DNA from: an uncultured SAR86 cluster bacterium
Lineage (GTDB): Bacteria; Pseudomonadota; Gammaproteobacteria; Magnimaribacterales; Magnimaribacteraceae
Reading direction: 5' to 3'
Assembly: GCA_902514295.1 (NCBI GenBank)
Contig: CABXQE010000008.1
Span: forward strand, 1 to 53,554
Length of the DNA stretch: 53,554 nt
The notes below the pieces were generated by a model. The model did no database searches. It saw nothing but the letters and a program-made list of their open reading frames with translations, and was not told the DNA's origin. Every line of letters starts with the position of its first letter. The stretch's first letter is position 1. A program made the translations under genes and the position numbers. Positions 13,401 to 19,819 of this stretch are shown piece by piece.

Positions 13401-16400
13401 CTTAAGGTTAAAGTTGCTGTTGGTTCTCTGCCAACTTCCGATGAAACTATTCAATTTATAGGGAAACTAATAGACGGCAATGACGCTACTGTCGATTCTG
13501 GAGAAAGAGCAATAGAAGTAAGATTTAATGTCACTGTAGATGCCTCTGAACCAATTGGATCTGCAAATTATGTTTACGTGCCTGCCAATGAAAATATTAC
13601 TGTTATATATACTGGCGAAGACGGTACCGTAACAGAAACTACCGTAACTCATGATGGTGCTATGGTTACGATAGAAAACCCGACTAGCGGTGGAGCCCCA
13701 GTCTTCGTAGTTGATCTAATGACTGTATTTTCAAAAGGAATGCCTATAGCAGACCTTGCTACTTATTTCTCTAATACCGCAGGTTCAAATGGTGATTACT
13801 ACGCAGAATTAGATTTCGCTGGATCGTCTCTAAAAACTTATGCAGGAGATAGCTTTAATAAAGTTATTGCGCCTTTTAAAGTTGCAGATAACCCTAAACC
13901 TGTCGTTTATATTGCAGACATATCTATAAGTGAAAGTAGAGGGTGGGAACAGTTAGAAGTAACTTTAAGTAAGCCTGCAACCGAAACCTTCACCATAGAT
14001 TATAAATTTGCTGGCGGAGACGCAGTTCAGAACGAAGATTATTGGTGGTGGTCGGATTGGAATAGTGATTACAGACAAATTACTTTCTTAGAAGGTCAAA
14101 AAACTGCAATCATAAATCTTGATGTAAGAAATGACAACACGGCTGAGTCTTCAGAAACTTTTAACATTGACTTAAAGTTGGCTGCCGGTTCAGAAAATAA
14201 AGTTCTTCTAGGAACCGATCAAGTAACAGTTACTATCTTAGATGACGATGGATCCTCGTCTGGATCATCTATTGATAATGATGCCGTTGTAGCTAAGGTT
14301 ATATCTAAAGTTTCAGCTGCAATTGCTACTGAAATTAAAACAATTACCGATGCTACTAGTGGAACCTTAGATTCTGCCTCAGCAACTTACTCTAATATTT
14401 TAGTTAATGGTAATTCAAGCATTGCTGATATCACAACTTTCATAAACACTAAGGTTGCTGAAGAAGCCGCTGTGTTTGATGGAATTATTTCAGGATTAAT
14501 GTCATTAATTCAGGAATGGACAACCGCTTTAAGAGGTCCAAATCAAACTAATCTTGGCTATGCTATAGATACTGTTCAGGCAGCTACAGATATTGCAGCC
14601 TTAACTCTTGCTGTAGATAATTTAAATTTAAAAGAATCAAGTTTCTTAAGTGCTACAGACTCAGCAGCTTTAAAAACTGCTTTAGTTGCAAATATTTATA
14701 CAAATTCTGGATTTAAATTCACTGGCGATGCAACTATTGTCAATAATCTAATTACGCCTCAAAGAGATGTAGCTACAAGCTCAGTCTATGACGAAGTATT
14801 AATGCCGATTGGAAAAGGATTAGTCAACACACATTGGGATAATGTTAATTCAGTAACTCTAGGAACATCTGGCAATGATACTGTCACGATAAATAATAGT
14901 GGTGCAAGAGACATTCTTTATAACGGAGGAGCAGGAAATGACGTTATCACTACCGGTTCTAACCTTAAAGCTTTTGTTCAAGGTGGTGCTGGAAACGACA
15001 CAATCATAACAACTTCGAATGAGTACCATAGACTACAAGGTGGTCCGGGAGATGACATCTTATCAGCCGTTAACTTTAATCAAGTTCTTTATGAAGGCGG
15101 TACCGGTAACGATGTATTCGTTATAGAGGCTTCAAGTGATACATGGTTAACAAGTCAAAATTTCCAAGGCAATGATAGAAATAATGACTATAAGACTGAT
15201 TTCTTAGAAATGCATCAGCGACCTGGTGTAATCTATGATTTCAAAGATGGCCAAGACAAGGTTGGACTTAAAGGGGATTGGGCAGGTAAAACCGTCGTAA
15301 TCAAGCAGGGTACTAACGAAGGTGGCCTATACAATGCCGACATGTCTCCTCATACCTTTATCTATTCTTCTTCTAAAGATTCAGGAGGAAACTATGACAA
15401 GATCATAGCTATTATTGCAGACACTCAGGCTTCGAATATAACGGCTGCTGATTTTGTTACAGTTGATGCTAGCTATAATCAAACTGCTGTTGCAAGTGAC
15501 CTTTCAGGTTTAAGTTTCCTAAGCTCTATTAATATTGCAGGGGGAACTAATGTAGGACCCACGCAAAATGGTGTACTCGTCTATAACACAGGAGATTCTG
15601 GGGCGATAACTTTCTCTATAACAGGAGGCAACGATGCCTCTTTATTCAATATAGATGCAAATACAGGTGCGCTGACATTTAAACAAAGTGTCTCTGCAAC
15701 CAATATTACTGATTTTAATAGAGATGGCTCTTATGATGTGACGGTAACCGCTTCTCAAGGAGGAAGCAATAAATCTGGAACTGTTGCAGTATCGGTAGCT
15801 GTTGATAAGACCGTAGCATCATATTCAAACTTGCAACTAGTCACAGCTCTTGATGCTGAAGGTAAAACAGTAGCTTACATGACAGGTACATTAACAGATG
15901 ATTCTGCACCTTTACTAGATGGAGAAATAAATATTACGCTAGTCCATGCAACTAAAGGAGCAAGATTGGATTTCAGACTCAATGACGGTGACGGAAGTGT
16001 TGATGCTGATGGAACTTTTACAACAAACAGTATCACTCTAACCAGCACTACTCCTGATGGTAGTTGGTATGTTCAGTACATAAATCTTGAGGATGCAGCT
16101 GGCAATAGGTTTAATGAGTACTATCGAAATGCAAAAGACTCAAGTCCTCTGTCGACGACTCTAGATAATCCTTTGTATTTGGGTAACGATGATACAACTA
16201 TCGCTTCATACTCTGATTTGGCTCTTAAATACACCACAACAGGAGCTGGTAAAGAGATTTCTCTAACTGGTAAACTGATGGACGACGGCAATCCTCTATT
16301 GGTAGCTGATTTGCAGATAACATTAGTACATCAAGCAACGGGAGCTAGAAAATATTTCTATGTTGATTCATATTCAGGCTCTATATCATCCGATGGAACA

Positions 16401-18698
16401 TTTGAAACTAGGGCAGAGCAATTAAGATCATCTGATCCATCTGGTACATGGGCTGTTCAGCAAGTTAGACTAACTGATGATGCTGGAAATAGTGTTAATA
16501 TTGAATATCAAAGATCCTATGATTCTACAGATCTAGCGGTGAACCTTGTTAATGAAGGGTATACTGGAGATACAGATACAGTTGGCACAACAATCAGTAA
16601 TTATGCTGTTATAGAAACTACTAACTGGGAAGGTAAACCAGCTATAGCCATTACTGGACTCGCGTCTGAGCAATTTGAATGGCTAAATATTGGTTTAAAA
16701 CATACTTCCAGTGGACAGTCTAAATGGTTCCATGCTAACGAATGGCAGCTAAACTCTGACAACACATTTGAGACTTATGCACAATCATTTGAGTCAAATG
16801 ATCCTTCAGGAACCTGGTACGTCTATGAAATATCTATTAAGGATCAGGCAGGAAACGAGACTAGAACTGAAATCAGAGGTGCTCAGGAATCTTCACCATT
16901 TAAAACTGTACTTACTAATCCTAATTACAGTGGCGGAAGTCCTGCGGAATCCACTGCTTCAGATCTTACAGCTCCTGTATTAAATTCAATTAGTGCCACT
17001 GTAGTTAATGATGGAGATGGAACCTATAGTCTGACTATTTCAGGTAATGCTTCTGATGTAGGTGGAACGGTTAATGGATTATATCTTAGATTCAACCATG
17101 CCGAAGATGCCGGAGCACCCTCGTTAGATACAAGGATAAATAATGCAGAACTGAACCAATCTACTGGTGATTTCAGCAAAACTATATCTTTGGATGATAA
17201 GATTTCAGGTACATATGTCTTAAAGAGATTCGAGATCTATGATAATAATGGAAATGAGATAGTCGACGAACTTATCAAAGGGTCTATCGGATCACCTCTT
17301 GAAGGATTGTCATTTACCCATACATCAACTCTTTCTCTTGCAGATAAAAGTGCGCCAGTACTCTCTAATCTTTCAGTAACGAAACAAAATGATGGTGACG
17401 ACACCTATACATTACAAATTACAGGAACGCTAACTGATGCTACTGCCTTAACGGGACAAGCAAGTATTTACTTAGAGTTTACAAATGTCACTAACGGTGA
17501 GGCAAGTAACTTTGGCTTGAGTACTAACACTTTCGATGGTTCAGGTAATTTTAGTATTTCAAGAACTTTAGATAATGATAAGCCTGGAACGTGGAACTTA
17601 AAGCAACTTCAACTAAGAGATGCAAATGGCAATGAGGTTAGAACAAATATTGAACAAGCTGGAGCAGGGTCACCTATTGAAGGCAAAACTTTTGATATAG
17701 CTGCTGGATCAAGCTCTAATGCTTCAGATAAGTCTATACCTGCACTTTCTAACTTCACTACTACAGTGATTGCAGATGGAGATGGAACTTACACGTTACA
17801 AATTACAGGAAACCTATCTGATCCTTCTGGAATAGATTATTTTAACTTCAGATTTGCTAATGAAAATAATACATCAGATACTTTGTGGACAGGAACAAGC
17901 AATTTTGACGGATCAGGTAATTTCACGATCAATCAAAATTTAGATGCGACTAATCCAGGTAAGTATTTTGTAGATTATTTTAGTATAAGAGATGGTGTAG
18001 GCAATGAGATGAACACCAATATTCAGCAGGGTGGTTCAGGTTCACCTTTAAAAGGACAATCATTTACTTATGCGTCTAATCCCACACAAATAACATTACC
18101 TGTAACTTCAGTTGACGAAGAATCTTTAGGTTTAGCGATAGGTAAAGTGAACGTGAATGGTCAGGATAGCTTGGATCTATACACAATCACTATAACTGGT
18201 ACTGATGCTGCTAAGCTTGAAGTAAGTTCCAAAGGATTCTTGAGATTGAAAGATGATGTTAAGTTGGATTATGAAACTAAGACTACCTTGGAATTCTCAT
18301 TAAAAGCACAAAACTCTTCTGGAGAAAACTTTACTAAGAGTTTTACAATTAATGTTAATGATGTCAGCGAGGCTTCTAGTTCTTCTATAGGAGGCGTAAG
18401 TGGATTCTACAAGTTACTTGATTCGGACGGTTCAGGAATTATGATAAACCCTGGAAACGACGGAGAAGTAAGTGATGTAAAACCTGATATTTACGAACTT
18501 GGAATAACTTTAGACTCTATTGAAGAGTATTCAGTCACTAATTCACTTACTATATCTGAAGCAAAAGAAGATGAATTATTGGATGTACTAAATACAACTG
18601 ATGAAAATACAGCTGTTGGTGTTACATTTGATAATACTTTAAATATCGTCGACCACATTATTGATGAAGAAGATTTACTCTTTGCTGACATTATCTAA
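1452..18698 (+). CDS. Giant modular type I-secreted adhesin (cadherin / Calx-beta / RTX)
   Basis: An uninterrupted frame of about 5,748 residues from ATG 1452. An in-frame TTG at 1389 would add 21 residues, but ATG is preferred. Module order by position: lipobox-like hydrophobic segment (1566-1613); tandem-95-like domain (about 1662-2000); three cadherin-like repeats (2011-2870); three copies of a GYxxGxTV domain followed by a helical stretch (from about 2890, 3985, 12500), two carrying a DLDNDGV calcium loop; further cadherin-like domains; three copies of an unknown domain each followed by Calx-beta (6553, 10369, 13327); three RTX blocks (8387, 9684, 14860); six repeats of about 127 residues (15811-18080); a last cadherin domain; and an acidic tail ending LLFADII, like a type I secretion signal. 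No enzyme domain is seen. Secretion genes follow at once, so export by that system and a role in attachment are inferred. No LapG/LapD-type release genes are in the window. Confidence 0.88.
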   Translation: MGDIKRNFTELQFKENQLLDLLKNEKKGTNKTFKLKGPSSFLFSNFAVLALASCGGGGGSSTPTPVPTPTSNNAPNMGANASFSFTEDTAASFGIGAPTDPDGDTLTVTVDSIPTGGVLTLSDGTTVTSGSTLTISQLEAITFTPNTNVNSTDDTIGSLVLTVTDGNGGSDSATFTFEVSPVDDAPSSISIDDSNITENVLGDTVGLLDVLDVDSSTFTYTLSGQDAALFEVINGNLKFKDSVSADYETNSSYDVIVTASDSSGNSIAQAFTVSVIDANDAPTAITISNLYISENIDGVNVGTLSTTDSDVGNTYTYTLSGSDSSFFELNGSTLKLKSNVSADYESKSTYSVTVTSTDNEGASKEETLIVTVLDNTSPTSTALSSSIFNENSTGVEIGTLSSSDPDTGETFSYALTGTDSGSFEINGNTLKLKSSVSADYETKSSYSITVTATDSDGNTFSKDFSLNVTDLAEAETVSGTVVDGYVSGSTVKLLDASGNVLATTTTNSLGQYSFSVSDNKGVKIVAEGGVDTLTGETVTVTLTASKDSKFVSALTTIVEAAGSDSATVLSNLGLPENFDINTSNPLENLEAQKVNASLINIIAVGEGLLEGSGLTDGEGDELIVAELVSKLKVSTDISSKASLKTIIESATSSLSTDIQTKVLNLSEEVSESVSNSITNIEDSGSISQIATYQKAVLDNENSLLSSVVTAATNSTALVVVSSADIESSAREAALTLGVNVSPFVTLDSIASVKENILAGDGVATAIASDPEGESVVFSLGGADSAAFAIDSNGKISFVTSPNYGAPTDSNGDNVYSVDVIATDASGNASTKTITITVLDVKGQGQAIDGYLVGATVWADLDNDGVIDPDEPTTTTDQTGAFGLDAELPAGTILYVTGGYDLGTGKPNDHTFKMTVSSGGAAGTEDLIISPVSTQISRAYSTGTVTLDEAQNKVAQAYGLDEAFENLTSFDPIELAYTATSDEQAKAALTAQAKNIMVSTLGTTSSKVAEYFTTEIAPVVRTQITDLFKNGTQMLSNTSWDSAVDLRSQPRITIELEGFEALLAKSSEVFNEKIVEAILSSNDLDKLFEMKKDGSGQFDLVISNATSAIITEIKNTVLEEMGFDPATNYTSFVDLSSYEGETVTFLGSTKTMGEWAVLIYDVLDSEQPSPFDGKVNFGPDGGVTDKVGKYYAEKVATIARHIEVIIGKPLSQLTDDQIDSLVDMGMRYERASTYNSSYSEWIPFDEYGQELWEQGVRLNYSGTRFNYDSNGNYIQGNTGQYQLTPDQLKAYLKDPGMQLNTGNWGNDFTTYNWTSTVGDLGLYLSLAKARTEADVATYMDALTISDESLVTFKNLIDSFFVQGEKVFKSLVSGALDFTLDKFTDFVEKTIDIENETMRLETTVEGLPVTTTTTVDIDGTTYTLKTTKGYEWLISPWGQMNVNVEEYGEFTYSIVGGADAARFVIDDTGTISFKDTAPTKDSNPPSPSTNGDENYNPNNINFDDVGQDGVYNITVRVTDGDFSQDVDVELAFPDWPDQREAITEPYATLDSSQHVIEFTEHTSLLKEYRYGKLLENNDTDTGPEALGTTGLQIDNVEATWKDVTTNADGSIDTSQITFNNHYVLLTPFPPSMGSSDWPQVMTFFAVDPQFGQAIVQPILMGSFGLPQDSPLVDLINAVNSVYGVSLTTDDPVTSDPTVSGEPAWYSYYNALNYDNLANLFADTASGTSPSLTFAFNSIPEAGQSGSSTMNIELNNGRDYFKADFVNTANFFVKSTDKLTTSINFDWVSDGTNLTITIPDQALTVTRTDKDGNTTTTSYENVNKSVLTGAATTSADGDGIYNLTFEISSLLVGTGTRTGESLSDFIQNEAHYTLKTDFTGLPFLNPEGTQSIDKFITLFDTVSTTTVISVDQVIVNETDGYASVIVKLSKPLSQDIFIDYRTEDGDTFREYDDAWSGEDYHETSGSLLIQAGQTEAEIRIDVYLDGENEETESITLQFSQFQTQGQDGLGLTQMRGPDGENIVFAGSTNGTLILIENAEVEEVEYKGLELLIENAPAQNEGWVEIRHYDDNGNPIKDNSHFNIREINGKFYLQAQQGTLDFDNPLDANNDNVYEISISIRKYNSNIATKQEVLIVVKDGPDPEVRFQMQGDNFTRADIYAPVVSVQDVEINGQTLQAYFAAGQSFNVQIDTWGEQALDASGTPESLLSFPYDSPATYSISGGEDASLFTVLNGELMFLTRPDFDTPTDADGDNEYEVEVTATASGASISKMFTISIADPGDDTLTGITPPSVLPIFTIKETPEAIGDVEGIRNIAGTEGDDYIKIDSHQFQYIHGGAGDDVINPSRDWGGFGHLTGGDGSDIFLLKANFMTDPSKFGIRDYSEEWTNESKDGINVYDQNRDGEIDLSREIDYTHVPVIADFTPGIDKLGLAVSGDNGFNRADFSASDVSFVQGTGELASHTLILFSGEEASNRGYDGGVGILGVLLDVTASDIDKARDVISVGAQYETQLGKIDIGATTVEILDSDGDPLKIQQLDNGNYVWFDANYSLADNKTLHQVFTVSTDGYIYSGRASDIDYENPQDANKDNVYEFQIRGWTFSQLTIEKNGNSYQVDWNNSQQTGQISFTSVLTVKDDISDNLGKISIAETSYMKDDGTVNKELIELVLRQISAVQSSMGDIDIRSIAEEINFDFSFFTTADSQMLKETWFINDMNRQFEEFNEQLESTFERNLLNKYNDFTDANALGNLVGDESNNILKGGDGNETIFGKAGNDTIAGGEGDDVIFGDQGSDTLSGGPGSDKLDGGAGSDRLIVDEGADVIDGGSGDDTILFSSLKELPEFVSGGGGEDTLVLAGMPTTIGTTSLAHDNAAYTGIDLKKIVSAKETWTYTDAEGNEVNEEGWRNRLESIEVIDLRDSQSLLNADKTYETFDDFQLNSNYFTVTDYIGSENNAANTYQTKIIPYSEAEVGPNFFNTDSTDLALALGTESVLDYTNLQNLFSSDPSTGKAPVFSFELKSIPSAGQQGTVIVKLALKDGYPDYWFAGDLASSEAFASTKTLKANIKLNWVSDGTTVKITMPPQTVAVSYESGDILIQDEWENIVADVMSVSVGANGTPQLDLKLTNLFSQNTSSTSIDMSAFFESGERYFLTTEFEGLDILAADSTNNKSAMPFNAIQTLFRVEDGALNWYSEDVTVNEDAGVANVVVNISRAVSEDVTFTYYVYPATYGFIGDDDTLETVKVATGNDFGAGATWNGAPNGESYPVGQVTIPAGSTSATVSIPINADTLKESSEYFITALFAPDLSDGTAVTKSSRHPQVEIENSTVFNDVLNISLDTLWRMSWDNRTWKIRGDDTDTVRLVGYESQWDNDGDGQIDEYFEPFRLNGQQTIDGVVYNVYDLWDARVLIESTVTVIYKKRDLGKVKAGENSQPDFWYKWATVKENQTDVFGAVRDSYDEDGDTITYSIDESYGDGWLFDINTSTGEITWKNAPDFENPKSQQASSISDFSEFTNDQMRYYNEYRIKIIGNDGSGEGNATREQTIQFNVKNVPDYEGYDPTNKAPFFKDMWGDEVKFIDDAADQSIKIKGFDLDFDDLTWEITGMYAWGNGVDSKGWGTIWDSYRGNPISDAPLQISSTGVVTPKETLSYENGYTRFEIVVSITDGKSNPVTKQYYLQLQDSIADGSYEVNGVAQLVGYLSGATVWQDLDNDGVQDGSEPSTTSNARGNFTLALSKAEQDAPILAKGGVDLGTGLENNKVFGINSNLSFASGNDWGQYILTPLSAVTLAAQDLDRSQQDKTTTIDIYKALGFENGWVEGDGNYHGDEFHRFTQTSNFMQYPNDWDMHQYNLYVVQNLINLLGEAAAKGSLNITESALEKIIAEAIATTGASGVSQQTLSDDQKSSIVSKGYDAFIDALAEVVTGLTSYDGFRLGEEFPIQIIDHELIKGAMGEVKHTPGYIVSSQGVMTLDSSNLEINKSTLQDALNLVSGAKGLKVKVAVGSLPTSDETIQFIGKLIDGNDATVDSGERAIEVRFNVTVDASEPIGSANYVYVPANENITVIYTGEDGTVTETTVTHDGAMVTIENPTSGGAPVFVVDLMTVFSKGMPIADLATYFSNTAGSNGDYYAELDFAGSSLKTYAGDSFNKVIAPFKVADNPKPVVYIADISISESRGWEQLEVTLSKPATETFTIDYKFAGGDAVQNEDYWWWSDWNSDYRQITFLEGQKTAIINLDVRNDNTAESSETFNIDLKLAAGSENKVLLGTDQVTVTILDDDGSSSGSSIDNDAVVAKVISKVSAAIATEIKTITDATSGTLDSASATYSNILVNGNSSIADITTFINTKVAEEAAVFDGIISGLMSLIQEWTTALRGPNQTNLGYAIDTVQAATDIAALTLAVDNLNLKESSFLSATDSAALKTALVANIYTNSGFKFTGDATIVNNLITPQRDVATSSVYDEVLMPIGKGLVNTHWDNVNSVTLGTSGNDTVTINNSGARDILYNGGAGNDVITTGSNLKAFVQGGAGNDTIITTSNEYHRLQGGPGDDILSAVNFNQVLYEGGTGNDVFVIEASSDTWLTSQNFQGNDRNNDYKTDFLEMHQRPGVIYDFKDGQDKVGLKGDWAGKTVVIKQGTNEGGLYNADMSPHTFIYSSSKDSGGNYDKIIAIIADTQASNITAADFVTVDASYNQTAVASDLSGLSFLSSINIAGGTNVGPTQNGVLVYNTGDSGAITFSITGGNDASLFNIDANTGALTFKQSVSATNITDFNRDGSYDVTVTASQGGSNKSGTVAVSVAVDKTVASYSNLQLVTALDAEGKTVAYMTGTLTDDSAPLLDGEINITLVHATKGARLDFRLNDGDGSVDADGTFTTNSITLTSTTPDGSWYVQYINLEDAAGNRFNEYYRNAKDSSPLSTTLDNPLYLGNDDTTIASYSDLALKYTTTGAGKEISLTGKLMDDGNPLLVADLQITLVHQATGARKYFYVDSYSGSISSDGTFETRAEQLRSSDPSGTWAVQQVRLTDDAGNSVNIEYQRSYDSTDLAVNLVNEGYTGDTDTVGTTISNYAVIETTNWEGKPAIAITGLASEQFEWLNIGLKHTSSGQSKWFHANEWQLNSDNTFETYAQSFESNDPSGTWYVYEISIKDQAGNETRTEIRGAQESSPFKTVLTNPNYSGGSPAESTASDLTAPVLNSISATVVNDGDGTYSLTISGNASDVGGTVNGLYLRFNHAEDAGAPSLDTRINNAELNQSTGDFSKTISLDDKISGTYVLKRFEIYDNNGNEIVDELIKGSIGSPLEGLSFTHTSTLSLADKSAPVLSNLSVTKQNDGDDTYTLQITGTLTDATALTGQASIYLEFTNVTNGEASNFGLSTNTFDGSGNFSISRTLDNDKPGTWNLKQLQLRDANGNEVRTNIEQAGAGSPIEGKTFDIAAGSSSNASDKSIPALSNFTTTVIADGDGTYTLQITGNLSDPSGIDYFNFRFANENNTSDTLWTGTSNFDGSGNFTINQNLDATNPGKYFVDYFSIRDGVGNEMNTNIQQGGSGSPLKGQSFTYASNPTQITLPVTSVDEESLGLAIGKVNVNGQDSLDLYTITITGTDAAKLEVSSKGFLRLKDDVKLDYETKTTLEFSLKAQNSSGENFTKSFTINVNDVSEASSSSIGGVSGFYKLLDSDGSGIMINPGNDGEVSDVKPDIYELGITLDSIEEYSVTNSLTISEAKEDELLDVLNTTDENTAVGVTFDNTLNIVDHIIDEEDLLFADII
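1566..1613 (+). other. Lipobox-like hydrophobic segment near adhesin N-terminus
   Basis: Residues SSFLFSNFAVLALASC are followed by five glycines and a Thr/Pro-rich linker (TPTPVPTPT), the usual appearance of a lipoprotein cleavage site (L-A-S-C) and tether. The Cys is residue 54 counted from ATG 1452, with a Lys-rich hydrophilic leader before it. No in-frame ATG, GTG or TTG lies close enough upstream of the segment to make a normal-length lipoprotein signal. It might hold the adhesin in the envelope, or be a remnant. The function is inference. Confidence 0.5.
2011..2870 (+). repeat. Three tandem cadherin-like repeats in the adhesin
   Basis: Three units of about 95 residues each contain an ENxxGxxVGxL-type start, a TYTLSGxDxxxFE core, LKLKxxVSADYExKSxYxVTVTxTD and a closing VTVxD. 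The second and third are nearly alike (LKLKSNVSADYESKSTYSVTVTSTD against LKLKSSVSADYETKSSYSITVTATD). The DxNDxP-type linkers and acidic residues fit calcium-stiffened cadherin folds. More diverged copies occur near 3672-3970, 5735-6050, 7870-8280, 11690-12460, 15500-15800 and 18085-18370. Confidence 0.8.
6553..7545 (+). repeat. Compound unit copy 1: unknown domain plus Calx-beta
   Basis: The first part (to about 7150) is an unrecognised beta-rich domain with NFDWVSDGTNLTITIPDQ and a later YTLKTDFTGLPFL. The second part is a Calx-beta domain (VNETDGYASVIVKLSKPLS, then a DGENEETESITLQF-type end). The same pair recurs at 10369 and 13327. Homology of the copies is read from shared motifs by eye. 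Confidence 0.7.
8387..8538 (+). repeat. RTX-like calcium-binding repeats, block 1
   Basis: GTEGDDYIKI, HGGAGDDVINP and LTGGDGSDIFLL follow the RTX nonapeptide pattern GGxGxDxUx. The spacing is loose, with about three units. A downstream DQNRDGEIDLS segment (about 8630) resembles an EF-hand-type loop. Confidence 0.7.
9684..9935 (+). repeat. RTX nonapeptide repeats, block 2 (best formed)
   Basis: Seven clear GGxGxDxUx units occur, including GGDGNETIF, GKAGNDTIA, GGEGDDVIF, GDQGSDTLS, GGPGSDKLD, GGAGSDRLI and GGSGDDTIL. This is the classical parallel beta-roll that folds on binding Ca2+ outside the cell. It lies mid-protein rather than next to the C-terminal secretion signal. Confidence 0.9.
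10369..11405 (+). repeat. Compound unit copy 2: unknown domain plus Calx-beta
   Basis: KLNWVSDGTTVKITMPPQ and YFLTTEFEGLDIL match the corresponding motifs of copy 1 at the same relative positions. A Calx-beta domain follows (VNEDAGVANVVVNISRAVS ... AGSTSATVSIPI). Confidence 0.7.
13327..14260 (+). repeat. Compound unit copy 3: unknown domain plus Calx-beta
   Basis: This is the most diverged copy. It keeps the closing pattern (YYAELDFAGSSL followed by FNKVIAPFKV) and is followed by a clear Calx-beta domain with an ISESRGWEQLEVTLSKPA start and a VTVTILDDDG end. The usual NWVSDGT motif is not conserved here. Confidence 0.6.
14860..15130 (+). repeat. RTX-like calcium-binding repeats, block 3
   Basis: GTSGNDTVTI, NGGAGNDVIT, QGGAGNDTII, QGGPGDDIL and EGGTGNDVFVI show the GGxGxD core, spaced about 17 residues apart rather than the usual 9. 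Confidence 0.8.
15811..18080 (+). repeat. Six tandem repeats of about 127 residues at the adhesin C-terminal end
   Basis: Units begin near 15811, 16196, 16588, 16969, 17350 and 17735, a regular 381-392 base period. The first two share VASYSNL or IASYSDL starts, and the last three share APVLNSI, APVLSNL or IPALSNF starts followed by NDGDGTYSLTISG-type text. All contain a GTW- or GTY-type motif, then xxDxxGNE, and several end in a GSPL- or SSP-like motif. The fold looks Ig-like. The first three and last three form two subfamilies, suggesting two rounds of duplication. Confidence 0.75.
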
Positions 18699-18713
18699 CT
18701 AAAACAAAGGCTT

Positions 18714-19814
18714 ATGAAGATTTTTTATATAATTTTCATAAGTCTATTGTTTCCCAATAATATTTGGTCAAGTAATGTCTCTTTTTTAAATGATTTATTA
18801 CCTGCATCTTACAGAGGCACTTTTGAACTTGCCGTATCTGAAGCAAAATTTGACGATAGACTGGATGTACTTGGATACATGGATAACTTTTCTGGGTCGA
18901 AACCAAAAGTAGCTTCAATCTCTGAATTTTCAGCATCTTATCAATTCAAAAACGGACTTAAGTTTACTCTTGAGCAAAATAATTCACATGCGGAAGTGAT
19001 TCGTCCCTCAATACCTAAATTTATAGAAACTGATGCTGAAACAGACTTTTACTCTATTTCTTACCCTTTTTCTACAGAATCTAGAGTCTATGAAATAGAG
19101 TTTTTTTCTACTGAGACAGTCCAGGATCCTACAACTATAGATTGTTATGAATTTGGAACTACAGTAATCGGAGGTTCGTGTGCTGAAGCTGATGTTAAAT
19201 TAATTAATTCTTCTATATACCAAGCAACAGGAGAAAGAATATATTTACCTGTCCTAGAAACCACGGGTTCATCTGAAGGCAGTGGTTTAAATTTGAGAAT
19301 TAAAAATAAAATAAATGATTCATTCAACATTTCACACACTATTAGTGTTTCGCGAGAAGAGATTGCATTAGCTTATAATTCAACAATCTTAAATACTACC
19401 GATTCCTTTTTAAGAGGCATCAAAATTAACGGAGTCGCCACAGGTGATCTCTTAGATCAATTTAAGAACGATTTACCCCAACAGACCCCTTGGACCGAAA
19501 ATATATTTAAATATTCCTTTAATTCAACTTATAGTCTATCGAAAAGATTAGCTTTAAGCGGTCGCTTTACATTTTTAAAAGTCAGTAGAGATGATTATTT
19601 AGAAAACCCAAATAAAGAAGACTTTAATTCCAATTTACTAATTGATTTAGGTTTCTTTTTTGAATTACAAAAGAATGTCTTATTCTATTCAAGATTATCT
19701 CTTTCAAGCCAATATCTTTTAGGAATTACACCTATAAGTTACAATCGCAGGACAAATCATTTATTTGACCATCCTTATGGTCAACTTTATGTAGGAACCT
19801 TAATTAAATTTTAA
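18714..19814 (+). CDS. Predicted outer-membrane beta-barrel protein of the adhesin operon
   Basis: The protein has 366 residues with an N-terminal signal peptide (MKIFYIIFISLLFPNNIWSS). The rest alternates short amphipathic beta-strands and polar turns and ends in GTLIKF, with the terminal Phe typical of proteins inserted by the Bam machinery. I do not recognise the family. It starts 15 bases after the adhesin stop, with AAAGG just upstream, and ends 5 bases before the TolC-like gene. This position suggests a role in export, folding or anchoring of the adhesin, but that is inferred from context only. Confidence 0.7.
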   Translation: MKIFYIIFISLLFPNNIWSSNVSFLNDLLPASYRGTFELAVSEAKFDDRLDVLGYMDNFSGSKPKVASISEFSASYQFKNGLKFTLEQNNSHAEVIRPSIPKFIETDAETDFYSISYPFSTESRVYEIEFFSTETVQDPTTIDCYEFGTTVIGGSCAEADVKLINSSIYQATGERIYLPVLETTGSSEGSGLNLRIKNKINDSFNISHTISVSREEIALAYNSTILNTTDSFLRGIKINGVATGDLLDQFKNDLPQQTPWTENIFKYSFNSTYSLSKRLALSGRFTFLKVSRDDYLENPNKEDFNSNLLIDLGFFFELQKNVLFYSRLSLSSQYLLGITPISYNRRTNHLFDHPYGQLYVGTLIKF

Positions 19815-19819
19815 AAAAG

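Noticed and set aside
1499-18691. Many - strand frames of 60-115 residues opposite the adhesin
   Set aside because: Low-complexity Ser/Thr/Val-rich shadows of the repeat coding sequence.
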